From Chelonoidis abingdonii (taxonomy: Eukaryota; Chordata; Testudines; Testudinidae): 64,000 nt of DNA. Below, piece by piece: positions 1 through 11,184 of the stretch. Below the pieces are notes generated by a model. It made no database searches, was not told the DNA's origin, and saw only the letters and a program-made list of their open reading frames with translations. The first letter of the stretch is position 1. The number at the start of each line of letters is the position of its first letter. The stretch is from contig NC_133773.1 in the NCBI RefSeq assembly GCF_003597395.2, positions 73,986,463 to 74,050,462 on the forward strand, in the 5' to 3' direction. Made by a program: the position numbers and the translations under genes.

Positions 1-140
1 GCAGTAGTGATTCATGAACCAAGTGAAGACAGGCATTCAGCAACCTAACTCTCCCAAGGGGCCCAATCTAGTAGGTGCCCTCTGAGCACACCCACTGGAT
101 TGTGTCCCATTCAAAATCCAGCCAGAGGATGTGATGGTGG

Positions 141-630
141 TATAACTTTTAGCCTAGTGGTTAGGGCACTCAGCTAGGATGTAGGAGACCCAGCCACAGC
201 TCCCCTGTCCTGACAGAGGGGGACAAGGGAAACCCCTGTTCAAAACCTCTCTCAGAGACTGCTGTAACCACTGAGCCACAGGATATTGTGATGTGGGCGC
301 CCTCCTGTTGAAGGTGTCCCTCTGTGGATAAATAAATAAAAAAAGAGAGAGAGAGAATGACTCTGCACTTAGTGGTTACAGCACCCAACTGAAATGCAGG
401 AGACCCTGGGTCAAGTTCCCTGCTCCAATCTCTTTATTTATCCACAATAGAACAGCTTCAAGAAGTGAGCTTGAGACAGATACAGGTATCCCATAGCTCA
501 TTGGTTAGATCACTTTCCTGAGACATGGGAGCCTCCCTTCTCTCTCTCTGCCAGGGAGGAGGGAATTGTTCCTGGGTCTCAAATGTCCCAGATGAGTACT
601 CTAACTACTAGGCTAAAAGTTATAAGATGG
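141..630. repeat. Inverted cluster of tRNA-derived SINE heads
   Basis: Five tRNA-like segments with the pattern AGT(G)GTTA are packed into about 500 bp: 150-185 (+), 263-292 (-), 364-422 (+), 488-530 (+) and 570-628 (-). The outer pair is clearly inverted: tataacttttagcctagt at 141 reappears as its reverse complement at 605-625. A box-B-like gggtcaagttcc lies near 409-421. Stretches with ttatttatccaca also face each other near 325 and 433. This suits copies of a turtle tRNA-derived SINE inserted into or beside each other. ORFs here are spurious. Confidence 0.65.
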
Positions 631-631
631 A

Positions 632-1000
632 CACTACTGCTTCTTCCTCCTTTGCCTGTTTTTTTGTGACGCAGGACAGGCGCCTAACTCATTCCTGCAA
701 GAAACTACATAGGTACTTAAGCCAGGAGAGGGGAATCCCATGGATTGCTAGCAGAAGAAAGTGCCTCCCTGCAGTCTGGATTTAGACTCCTATTTCTGAG
801 ACAAGTATGGGGCACATCTCCCATTGGCTATCTTAGGTGGGAGATTCCCCCTACCTCCATTCATTGTATAGGGAGCCTAGGCACCTAACTCTGTGGATCA
901 ATGTTACTCCTGTGATTTTCTAGACACCATGATGTTCACTGTTGCAATGCCCAAGTCCCTTTGAGGATTCCACCCAGAGTAGTCAGCAGACCATGGTGAT
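632..1000. other. Unassigned, probably repeat-derived stretch
   Basis: It contains gcgcctaact and aggcacctaact motifs near 680 and 880 in a partly inverted setting, similar to a reptile repeat that carries ttaggtgcctaa motifs. No gene, splice pair or clear element ends are visible. Confidence 0.3.
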
Positions 1001-1309
1001 ACCATTAGACAAGAGACAAAGCACAGCAGCTATGAGACTGAGATAGGTGAAGTTCAATGTGCTTAATTCTGGGCACATTGGATTCCCAGGGGTCTTTTTG
1101 GGGGCAGGGGTGTGGATAAGGGTTGGGGCAGTCAGGGGACAGACTGACGGTAAGGTCCTAGCAGGGCAGTTAGGGTGGGGGGGTCTCAGGAGGGGGTAGT
1201 CAGGGGACAAGGAGNGTGGGGGGTTGGGGGTTCTGATGGGGGATGTCAAGGTGGGAAGTGGGAGGGAGTGGATGGGGACAGGGCTCTCTCCTCTTTTGAT
1301 TGTTGAAAT

Positions 1310-1906
1310 ATGGTGACCCTAGGCTATGGGAGAGCGGAGGGCACATGGGGGCTGGCACTCGCATACATCCACTGCAGCCTGCAGGAACCCCTGGGGGTTT
1401 CAGCCTGGGCAGGAGGGGCAGCGCTGCCCCTGGGCAGGAGGGGCAGCGCTGCCACCGCTGCTCCCCGCTAGTGGTGCCGCCACCGCTGCTCCCCACTAGC
1501 GGTGCCGTAGCCTTTGCAGGCTGCTGCCCCCCTGCACTGCGCCAGCTCCTCCATGGCTGGGGCTCGCTGCTGCCGCAAGCGGGACACTCTGGCTCTCCAG
1601 TGCCTCTGGAAGGTGACCCTCCCTGTCAAGCTACTGCAGCAGCCCACGCCTGGCAAAGCCAGTGAGTGGACTTGGGGCAGGGGTCATCTGGGTGGGGGAG
1701 CTTGCAGGAGGGGCTGTGCACCCTCCAGGGGAGTTCAGAGGGCAGGGAGGGGGGAACCTGGTCTGGGGAGCAGCCCCTGGGCATGGCTGGCCCCTGGAGT
1801 CTATAAAGGCTCATTGGGATTTGCCTCGCAATGAACTAATGTGTAAGGAGTGGGGCGCATGGTGGAAGTTTTGCCTGGGGCGCAAAATATCCTTGCACTG
1901 GCCCTG
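1310..1906. mobile_element. GC-rich nonautonomous hAT-like element (3' part)
   Basis: The last 60 bp (about 1850-1906) match the end of the better-preserved element at 46222-46799: both have ggtggaagttt, then cgcaaaa, then atccttgcac, and this one ends in gccctg, the complement of a CAGGGC terminus. The left end is not recognisable. The interior is very G- and C-rich and includes short tandem repeats. The ORFs running through it on both strands have biased composition and no domain. Confidence 0.5.
1404..1503. repeat. GC-rich minisatellite (two doublets)
   Basis: A 25-bp unit starting cctgggcaggaggggc occurs at 1404-1428 and 1429-1453 without change. A second unit starting gccaccgctgctcccc occurs at 1451-1475 and 1479-1503 with a few substitutions. 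Confidence 0.85.
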
Positions 1907-1929
1907 TTAAGAACAACTGCACTCAACTG

Positions 1930-2133
1930 ATAAGATCTGCATTTTAATTTAATTTTAAATGAAGCTTCTTAAACATTTAAAAAAACCTTGTTTACTTTAC
2001 ATACAATAGTTTACAGACTTATAGAGAGAGACCACCTAAAAACATTAAAATATATTACCAGCACACAAAACCTTAAATTAGAGTGAATAAATGAAGACTC
2101 AGCACACCACTTCTGAAAGGTTGCTGACCCCTG
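1930..2133 (+). mobile_element. hAT MITE, 5'-truncated copy of the 0.3-kb family
   Basis: It matches the right two thirds of the copy at 56671-56979, from ctgcattttaatttaat through gaataaatgaagactc to the terminus ggttgctgacccctg. The left terminus is missing; the GC-rich hAT-like segment ends 24 bp upstream. No target duplication can be assigned. Confidence 0.75.
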
Positions 2134-2339
2134 CTTTAAGACCTGCTTGACTCAATTTGCCTAATTGTTGCTATCTGAGTTTGAACATACCCCACCCATG
2201 TCATTCAGGGGGAATTTGTAACTTCACATATAAAGATGCCACACACACTTCACCATAATATTGACCAGGGAATTATGAGTTTTTCAAATGATATCTTACA
2301 AATCATACTTGATGCAAAAAATTTTACATTAGTATATAG

Positions 2340-2870
2340 GGATGTGAATACAGGCTACATTCAGTCACACTGCTCTTTGAATCCCACCACTGGCTCCCTC
2401 TTCTTTATCAGCTCCTTGTAGTCACTTTTTTTTTTTCAAGGCCCTTCATGACCTATAATCATTCACTTCTGAAATGTCACCTCCCACCTGAGAGAACCCA
2501 TGATGCCAGTCTCCATTGCCCACTGGTTAAATTTTCAAAAGAGCACTGTTCTGCTTTTCTCCAGAGCTCCCCCTCATGCTTGGGAGAAGGTGCCCATAAA
2601 CATCCTCAAGCTATCTCATTGTCCATCTTCAAATCATTCCCTAAATCTTTGCCATAATGCCTACAAAAAAAAAAAACATGACAATGGTTAAGTGACTGGT
2701 GTTTCTTCTACTGTTCTTCTTCTTCTACTACTGTTTCTTCTACTTAAAAGCTCTTTGGGGTAAAGACTGTCTTTCTTCTGTATTTGTACAGCACCTAGCA
2801 CAATGGAGGCTCTGGTCCATGACCAGGGCTCCTAGGCACAATGATAATGCTAATAAATAACTACTGGGCT
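2340..2870 (+). repeat. 3' end of an old LINE (L2/CR1-related)
   Basis: The string ctttggggtaaagactgtc, then tgtacagcacctagcacaatgg, then ggctcctaggc and a final aataatgctaataaataa tail resemble the conserved 3' end of an abundant reptilian LINE/SINE tail. The part upstream (aaggcccttcatgacc) resembles degenerate LINE coding sequence. Family assignment is from memory. Confidence 0.5.
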
Positions 2871-2879
2871 CATGGAATG

Positions 2880-4060
2880 CCTGAAACCCTTTCTGTTGTA
2901 AAAGTTTAGAGAGGTATAATTCTATTCTGAAAAGTCTCTTTAAAAATGGTACCTTCCTACTTAACAGATCTGCTCTCTGTGGATTTAGTCATGGCTGCTT
3001 AACTTTGTATCTAAAGTAAGTTTTTTTTACTACTTTTTGCTTCTACTGTTAACACTGCAGAGCCAAGGCAGCTAAGAATGTGAGTTGCATTCTATTCCTT
3101 ATTGTGCATTGGGAACAGAGTTGTTACTAAATTGAAATTATAGAGTCAATTAGTTACACTTGTGAAAAGGCATGACTTTCCACAGGTGTTTCTGAGAGAC
3201 TAATGTGGAGAACAGTGGGGTTGTACAGGTTTAACTAAACATCTAATTGCACCTGCCAAATCCCAGTTACTGGAGGTGGAAGTGAGAGAAACATAGAGTC
3301 AAACCTGAACTACAGATCTGTGGTTGAGGTGTTAGAACTGTCAGTTCAAGGAAAAAAGGTTTATCAACTCTTCCAGGTAATGTTCTCCTTTTCTTTGCAA
3401 GTGCTCCTCCAAAGTAACCAAATACAAGAAGTCTGGCTATAAGCCTATCAGCCTGAATATTAATAAATTAGAAATCCTTGTGAGTAGCATTCTATACTGG
3501 TATGTAATAGCTCTAATATTTTCAATATTTCATGTTTCTTTATTTCACATGAGCTCCAAGTGTGGAAATGTATAAATGTTGGTTTTTAAACCAGTTTTAA
3601 TAACATTTTACCTTTTCTATGCTTGGACTTTATGGCAATTCTAGGCTTGTGCTTCTTATTAACTGTGTGTGTGTTTTCTCTCACTCATGCTGTTAAATTT
3701 GTCTGATGCCACTTAAATGTCTTTATACCTGACATCTCCATCTTCATATCTACAGATGGAAAGTGAAATTTAGTGAAAAAAACCAAACCCTGTGCATTTT
3801 AAGATATATTAAACTGACAATTTAATCCATTTCCCTTTTTGATTCCTCCCCCAGACCCAGGACATTTTAAAAGTTCATCTTAGCTCGATTTTTGAAGTTG
3901 TAATAGTTAGCGAACAGGAAAAAGTGAGCTAATAATACTAATCTGCTATTACAGTGGTCATCAGTAAAAAGTTAGCGTTTGAAACAGTTTCTGCACAATG
4001 GTATTTAAGAACATATTTTTCCCCTGTGACAAATGTTGACTTTATAATGGTGGTAATTAT
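2880..4060. other. Unannotated intronic sequence
   Basis: AT-rich, with many stops in all frames and no recognisable repeat ends, exon or RNA gene. Confidence 0.5.
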
Positions 4061-4065
4061 GCTTA

Positions 4066-4556
4066 TTGCAGGGTGAGCTGGCTCTTTAAGGGAGCCTTGG
4101 ATTGAACTTCTCAGCCAGCAGAGTACACGATTAGGAATTAGATCTGCTGAGGGATATAGGCTAGCTTGATTTTAAATAGGGCCAGGGAGAGATTCAGAGG
4201 AGCAGGAGGATTCTATAAGCTGCTATATAGAGTCAGGCTTAGAGAAAACAGAGCAGAGGCTCTCCTTAACTTCTTAAGAGAACCTGGAGAGAGCAAGCCT
4301 GGAGGGAATAGGAGCCAGCTAGGAAGGCTGCGGGAATGCTAGCCTGTTGAAAGGAAAACCTTAGTAGGAACAAGGTTAAGCCCTGCACCAAGGAATGTGA
4401 CCCAGAATGGCCTTAAACTTTGACAACCCAGTCTCTCCCAAAGAGAGGGTTATTAAGAAAACATCTGCAGTACAAAACTTCTTCCCCTGAGAGAGAGTAT
4501 GGAAACTAAGGCAGTGGAGGCACCAAAAACCTGGCTGGGTACACCCCTGCTACAGT
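4066..4556 (+). repeat. Possible LTR-derived sequence
   Basis: This stretch is richer in G and C than its flanks. It carries ctggctctttaaggg, a TATA-like ctatatag and long purine-rich runs, and ends near cacccctgctaca. It resembles reptile LTR sequence in style, but I see no matching TSD and no second copy here. Confidence 0.3.
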
Positions 4557-4634
4557 CCCATTTTTGTCTGTAGTTAATCACAATTTTAAAGCACTTATCA
4601 CTACAGTATCTAGATACTAGCTCATAGGTTCTCA

Positions 4635-4925
4635 AAATGCATTGCAAAGATTAATTAATTAATGCTTGTAATGCAACAGCCCCTTGAGGAAATGAATATA
4701 CCAGTTTACAGATGGGGATACCCCAGCCATTCAAATTCAGTCCATGGGAGGGGGCTGTCTGCAAATCAGGCCTTTTTTATATAGTTTAAAAAATATGGAT
4801 TTAGGTGCCTAGCTTTGGACATTTTAAAATGTTGGTATAAGTGTCTTGTCTCAACTCACACAAGAAATCTGTAGCAAAACTGAGAATCAAACAGATTTCC
4901 TAACTCACAGCACCTGTGCCACAAA
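4635..4925 (-). repeat. Old tRNA/MIR-like SINE, split by an insertion
   Basis: The left part (4635-4715) holds the cagtttacagatgggga motif of SINE tails. The right part (4838-4925) reads cacacaagaaatctgtagc and then gagaatcaaacagatttcc, which is a minus-strand SINE body. Between them sits foreign sequence containing aatcaggcc and ttaggtgcctagctttgg, also seen near 23.2 and 41.2 kb. Confidence 0.55.
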
Positions 4926-5564
4926 GACTATGATCATGACTTATTTTGGTGCAAGCACTGTGCATGTTGTGACATAAGCAATTGAAAGAGCTTCAAACCT
5001 AAGTTTGGTGCTTATGTGCAGGGGGGGGAAGTCAGACAAAAGCTGAAGGTTAAATATCTAAAGCTCCATTTGAGTTACAGTAGCTTAGAGTGTTCAATGA
5101 GGTGTAACCTTCAATTCCCACAAAAAGTGTGGGAGACAAGGAAATATAAATTGATACACTGAGTTTAAATCAAAGCTGTTATTTCATTCTATGTTAATAT
5201 GCTATTCACAGTCTGGCTGTTTATACAATTAGATTAATTAATCACAGTACTCTGTTTAGTGAAATATACCATGATTGCTTCTGTAATTGAAAAATATCAG
5301 CATAAAATGGAAAGGTCAATTTAAATGGCATAAGACAAAGGAGAGAATATCTACTAGTTCAGTACTGAAGTTTTTGGTTTGAAATTACAGCCTGGCCATA
5401 CTTCAATTGCTTCAAATCTAAATTTTATTCCTCTGCCTCCAGTAGTCCCCTTCTCTCACCTCTGGCCCAAATGGAAGAGCTTTAATGCAGCCCTGGATTA
5501 TTTTTATAGTCTCAATATTAAAGAAAAATCAGATATCTTTCAGCTATTCATTGATATTTTGAAT

Positions 5565-6125
5565 CACCACATATCAGAAGTTGGAGATGGAAGAGACCTG
5601 TTAGATCATAAATCCACTATTTCTAGTGCTTTGTCAGGTCTAATTTTAAATACCCTTAGCCAGGTATTAAACTTTAACACCGAGATCTTTCCAGGGTAGT
5701 AATACAATTTTTAGGTGATTAACATAATCTGTTTTTAAAAAAAAAAAAACCCTTTCAATGTTGTGTCCAGTTTACAGGTAGGCTATTTTAAAATAATTTT
5801 AGAGAGGTTTCTTTCTAGCTCATACAATGTATGAGTAGTTGGCTGAACTAGTGGTTTGTTAGTATGTGAGGTTATTTTAATGTAGGTTTAAATGTTGGAG
5901 GCATCATTGAAGTTAGACTGAAAAGACCTATTACACTAGGTAATTTAATCTATTCTGTTGCCAGGGCATGCTTATTACTGATGGCATATTTTCTAGTGTT
6001 TGTCCAGTGGCAGTACTTCCCCTATGAGACTATTGCACAGCCTACTGTATTTCTGTCAGAAAGATTTTTCTAATAGACAACCTAATACATTTTCCCTTGC
6101 TCTACTTCATCTATTTTTTACCCTC
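5565..6125 (-). repeat. Degenerate CR1/L3-type LINE 3' UTR fragments
   Basis: The motif gatggaagagacctgttagatcat near 5587 and, further on, cttcccctatgagactattg plus gtcagaaagatttttctaat (6015-6080) resemble reverse-complement 3' untranslated sequence of old CR1-like LINEs. The 106-codon ORF at 5379-5699 overlaps this and has no domain; I treat it as chance. Confidence 0.45.
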
Positions 6126-6219
6126 TTCTGCCCTACCTCATGCACCTACCAAAATAATGCCTTTCCATGTGTTTGGTCACATCCATGGTTTACAGACAGA
6201 TTGAACAGTGTAAGAGTAT

Positions 6220-6816
6220 AATGTCCACAGATGGCTTAAAGCTCTTTGTAGCAGTGCATTAATTATGGTGCTGCTTTGTGCATGCCAACCCGTCTCTACT
6301 GTTACACCATTGTGAACACTATCCTAATTTTTGATAAGCTGGGATAGCCACAAGAGGCTGAGAACAGCTCAAGGACTGGCATGGTATAGGGATGTCCCTA
6401 TGATCCCTCTTTTCCTTTTGAAAGCAGGCAGGGTATGTAGTGTTAGTCTCTCTGCCCTGCTTCTATGCCAGAATAGGATCACTTTACACTTCCTCCTTGG
6501 ACCACTTAAAGGTGTACCTGCCTATAAAAATGACTTGTGATTAAAGTACTGCACTGCATGCAAAGATCTGGTCAATGGTCTTTACATCATACAGAATACA
6601 GCATTGGTGCAAAATCCATTGGGATGCCCTAGGATAAGTGGGACTACCTCATCTGAAATTAAAATAAAACTGATTGAATCAGAAGATTGAAGTACATCTG
6701 TGGAGACCTGAAGGAAGGGACCACTTGGAGAGCCTTACTGTTTCTTGATCCAATTGCATTAGTTTTAATCATCCTGTTTAATGATTCTCTTGCATTTCTC
6801 CTTTGAGGGACTACAC
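6220..6816. other. Unannotated intronic sequence
   Basis: No repeat ends, exon or RNA gene recognised. The last 8 bases (6809-6816, gactacac) are the target duplication of the next element. Confidence 0.5.
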
Positions 6817-7103
6817 CAGGGGTCAGCAATCTTTCAGAAGTGGGGTGCCGAGTCTTCATTTATTCACTCTGATTTAAGGTTTTGCATGCCAGTAATACAT
6901 TTGAACATTTTTAGAAGGTCTCTATCTATGTCTATAATGTATAAGTAAACTATTGTTGTATGTAAAGTAAATAAGGTTTTTAAAATGTTTAAGAAGCTTA
7001 ATTTTAAATTAAATTAAAATGCAGAGGCCCCCGGACCTGAGTGCCACTGACAATCAACTTGCGTGCCGCCTTCATCACACGTGCCATAGCTTGCCTAATC
7101 CTA
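6817..7103 (-). mobile_element. Complete hAT MITE with perfect 8-bp TSD
   Basis: 287 bp flanked by gactacac at 6809-6816 and 7104-7111. The left end is caggggtcagcaatc and the right end is a decayed form of ggttgcctacccctg. It is the reverse orientation of the copy at 56671-56979; both share gaataaatgaagactc and the gcattttaatttaat core. The CAGGG termini and 8-bp duplication are diagnostic of hAT elements. There is no coding capacity. Confidence 0.92.
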
Positions 7104-7111
7104 GACTACAC

Positions 7112-9550
7112 CTATGATGTCCAAACAGGCCATTCTGTGCACTTACACACTATGTATTGCATTATCTTACCCATACATAAATTAATCACATTTTTATTAT
7201 CTCTATGCTTAGAAGGTTTCAAATAAGTTTCTTAAATCCATTTCTGTTTAATGAGAAATTCTAAGTAATTTGTACTATAGGTAACATGCCCTATTAACAT
7301 CATATGAAGGGGAGGTAAAATTAATTTTAGTCCACATGGTCTGCAAAACACTATATGGGCAACATTAATGCTCTCTCCATGTTCATGTTCTTCTCTCAAG
7401 AATGAATGTCTTGACATAAGATACAGGACTGTTTCACGCTGGAACCTGTCAAGCTCAAATCCTCCCCATGCTTGATTGTCATGCCATCAGATTAAGAAAA
7501 ATGTGATTAACCTTTTTTCTTTTTTGACATAATTTACAGTAGAAAAAGTTCTCTCTCTCTCTCTCTCTCTCTGTATATATAGAGTAATGTGTAAACCTAA
7601 GAAGATCAAACTAAGACCCCAAAAGTTTGGGTGATTATCTGAAGCACTTCTTGGCTTACCTGAAATTTATGTTCCCCCTTCATATCCTGTTTCGTCCCTC
7701 TTTTCAAAGCAATACCATTATTTTTCCCTTCCACCAGTTCATCCATGGAGTACTCTCATCCCTTATTTTGAGGAGGTATTTGTGTGTGAATATAATTGAT
7801 AATGCAAAGTTTTTGAATGTGGTTGGATAAACATTGTGTGTTCTATAAGTTGTTGATTATTTCCAAGCGGTATGATTTGATAAAATGTAACTGGCCTTCT
7901 TGATTACAAAATGTAGTGTTTGTGTTAGGATATAAATTTTGGGATGAAGGAACCTCAAAAGATTCAAAATGTGGTTTGTTCAAATTATCCAAACTCATGA
8001 AGGACCTCACATTACCATCTCTCGTGACACAAGTTCACTCTAACCCTATCTCTTAGAATTGTAACCTGTTCCTTTTATCCACCATCTTTCATGAATGGAC
8101 TGGTCTCCCTTGGTGGGCTGCCATGATAGGTCACTATCCTATTAAAATCTAGGATGCTTTTGGGGGACAGCAGTGTGGAACCACTCCATAATGCTGCCAC
8201 TGACAGGTTATTTTTGTTTTGTGTTTTGTTTTAAGTAAATGGGTCAGATGCAAGTCAGGAAATGCTGCCGTTCCTTGTGATAAAATGAATCCGAATAGCT
8301 TCTGATAATCCTGTTGACCACCTCTAAAGTTTTGGACACAGGCTCCTTAATATTTCAGAATGGTCTAATATAGGCATTCAATAAAATCCTGGTTCTGCTG
8401 AAGTAAATATCAAAACTGCTATTAACTTAGTCGGGTCAGAATTTCACACTGTGGACGCTTTTCACAAAAATCATGTGTTTTTAAAAAAAAAGTGATAGAA
8501 AGGCATAGCTGTGGCTGTCTTGTATCGCACAAGATATTATTTAGGCACAGATGCTGTATTTCATACTGCTTGAATGATGGATTTGATCTTTCTTTGATCT
8601 GTCTCTTTTGGTTACTTATAACATCTCATGGCAATGTCTATGTAATCCAGTGATTCTGTCGAGGTTTGAATGTGCAGTCACATTCCTTCTACTGGTGGGT
8701 TTAGGTACCATGTTATGATCTGGCTTATTAGTTTATCTGTTTACAGTATTAAATCCAAATTATATAGCTGCTGGTGATATGTAAGGAATGTGGTTTTTCC
8801 TTTTGGAAATGTGGTAGCTGATTATCTTTTTTTTTCTTTTAATCTTTGTATCTTTTTCCAATAAATTTAGGTTTATAATAAAAATATAATGTACAGGGAT
8901 ACATTTCACATATAAACAATTCAAAAACAGCCCCAAAATTCCCCTTCCATTTGTGGGGAAATAAGTAAAAAAAAATTAAGTCTTATGTACATAGTGTTAT
9001 TTTGTATGGATTTGTGGACTCCCATCTAAATGCCTTTATATTTTCTGCATAATGTATATTTAAATACCTGATAAGGATAATCAGAGTATGCTAATCAATT
9101 TAGCAAACAAGGCAAAGTACAAACTACTTTATTCCATATGGAACCATTAAAAGCTTCAGATTGGCAATACTTACTTTCTACAGAGAAATCTCCACAAAAA
9201 GCAGCACAATATCAGTTTTTCAGATATACCAGGACCTCAATGTTCAAACAAATAAAATAATGTAAAAATCAGAGTTCTTAACTGCATTGTATAAAATGCC
9301 TCTGCTTCATGTCATCTGATCTGACTCAACAATTTGAGTCCACTGTAGATCTCTAAGTAATCAATGTGCATACTCAGCATTCCAAACAAAGTTGTATCAT
9401 GTACTACCCATGATTTTGCCAGGCGAAGTAGAGGTGAGCTAATTTTAGCGGAGAAAGCTTTGTTTGGTATTGACATACAGTATGTCCCATTCTCCCTCAT
9501 GAGCCAAATTGGGGGTTTTGGTGATGAAGTATGTTCTTATACTGCAAGTC
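7112..9550. other. Unannotated intronic sequence with a (CT)n tract
   Basis: AT-rich and without recognisable genes or element ends. ORFs here are short and composition-driven. Confidence 0.5.
7551..7580. repeat. (CT)11 microsatellite followed by TA-rich run
   Basis: CT dinucleotides run from 7551 to 7572 and pass directly into gtatatat. Confidence 0.95.
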
Positions 9551-9570
9551 ATCAGAGCACTTCCAGAGTA

Positions 9571-9611
9571 TTGTTGATTGGCATGTTCCTGAGATGAACT
9601 TGATATTTCTG
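9571..9611 (-). repeat. Unclassified dispersed repeat, copy A
   Basis: The reverse complement matches 12328-12368 at 39 of 41 positions (core cagaaatatcaagttcatct). The two copies are inverted relative to each other and 2.7 kb apart. No family recognised; both are in AT-rich intron. Confidence 0.7.
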
Positions 9612-9669
9612 TTGCATTTAATAACAGTTTGAGACCATCAAATAAAAACCTTTGATTAAATAATTCCAT

Positions 9670-10580
9670 TTGAGCCTGTCAAAGATTAATACAGCACTAT
9701 ACTGAATACAGAAAAAAGAACCTATGTTACTAGTCTTATCTGTTGAAGAGTTGGCCTCTTTTCCCTCCCTCTGTAACTGGTGGAATGCTGACTCTTTTCA
9801 TTCCCAGACTACCTCCCAAAACCTCTATCCTTTTATAGTGTTTCAGACAAATTCCTTTTTTGTAGGGAAAATTATTTCCCCACAATTAATTTCACTGTGT
9901 TTTTAGTTCCTCATTTTACCTATTTATGAAATTTATTATGGATCCTGCATGCATAGCTTTACAAGCTAAAAGAATTTCTAATTTAATTAAGAACACCTGT
10001 TGTAATAAACACTTCCTAATGAGTTGAAAACATCTGGGAATGGATCATTTAATAAATGACAGAAACATTTGATAAATATCTCTATCAGTTACAGAACATA
10101 ATTGGATTGCAACCCCTCATCTATTGCCCAGTCTTGTTTGTTATGACATACTTCTGTAGGGTCCCTTCATTAGTTTCAACGGATCCCTTCCCTGGATATC
10201 TGACCAGTAAGGTCTGGATAAAAGATGACACATGTTCCATTGACTTCATTTTCCCTTGACCCACTGGGTTAAACTGACTGACATTTTCAATGTCAGTATA
10301 AGGCACTGAATATATAGATAAAAAGGATTTTGATTATGTTGTATAACATAAAAATTATGAGTGAACATGCAGAAAAAAGGCAATGCTTACTAACATTTCC
10401 ACCTACCACCCTCAAAGTTTGTTTTAAAGACTTCGAGTTGCAGAGAATCCACCATTTACTCTAGTTCAAACCAGCAAGTGACCCCATCCCCCTAATCTGC
10501 AAAGGAAGGCAAAAAAACAAAACAAACCTCCAGAATCTCTGGTAAACTGACCTAAAGAAAAATTCCTTCCCAATTCAAAA
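9670..10580. other. Unannotated intronic sequence
   Basis: No gene or repeat boundary recognised; several short ORFs without domain content. Confidence 0.5.
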
Positions 10581-10599
10581 TATGGCGATCAGTTAAACC

Positions 10600-11000
10600 C
10601 TGAGAATGTAGGTGAGGTCCACCAGCCACGCAGCTGGGAAAGAATTCTCTAATAATGCAGATCCTTCTCTATTTAGTGTCCCATCTCTGGCTATTGGACA
10701 TATTTGGTAATAGCAGATATGGATGGGCCATATCCCAGTGTAGGCAACCTCATATACCTTCCCTTCCATAAACATACTGCTCTCAGTCTTGGAAAAAGTT
10801 GGGTTCTTTGCCTTCACTACTCCCCTCAGAAGGCTGTTCCAGAACTTCACTCGTTTTGTTGGCTAGAAACTTTCATCTAATTTCAAGCCTACATTTGATG
10901 GCCAGTGAATATCCATTTGTTCTTCTGCCAACATTAGCCCTTAACTTAAATAACTCCTCTCCCTCCATAGTGTTTAATCCTCGGCCTTCTCCATTCCTCT
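10600..11000 (-). repeat. CR1-related LINE 3' UTR fragment
   Basis: The segment contains tatccatttgttcttctgcc, then caacattagcccttaac and taaataactcctctccctcc. This series matches the reverse complement of a common CR1/L3-type LINE 3' region as I remember it. The coding part is absent, and an hAT-like element begins just to its right. Confidence 0.55.
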
Positions 11001-11013
11001 GATCATCCTAATA

Positions 11014-11178
11014 CAGTGGTGGGCAACCTGTAGCCCGCAAGCCTCATGCGGCCCATAGGGTAGTCTGATTGCATGCCGTGAAACATCAGCAGGAACGGCC
11101 CTCTACAGCTCCCAATGGCCACGGTTCACCATTCCCGGCCAATTGGAGCTGCAGGAACTTCTCTGCAGGAAGAACCCT
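11014..11178 (+). mobile_element. hAT MITE, 3'-truncated
   Basis: It begins cagtggtgggcaacctgtag, a typical hAT terminus, and continues through gcggcccatagg and ctcccaatggccacggttc. The last two motifs also resemble the interior of the element at 17582. The right terminus and second TSD copy are not found; the flank would be tcctaata. Confidence 0.65.
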
Positions 11179-11184
11179 GATCAT

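Noticed and set aside
141..630. Functional tRNA genes
   Set aside because: A- and B-box-like motifs are present but cloverleaf arms are not maintained; they are SINE heads.
5379..5699. 106-codon ORF that might be a small gene
   Set aside because: Overlaps CR1-like 3' UTR sequence; no upstream promoter, splice sites or domain.
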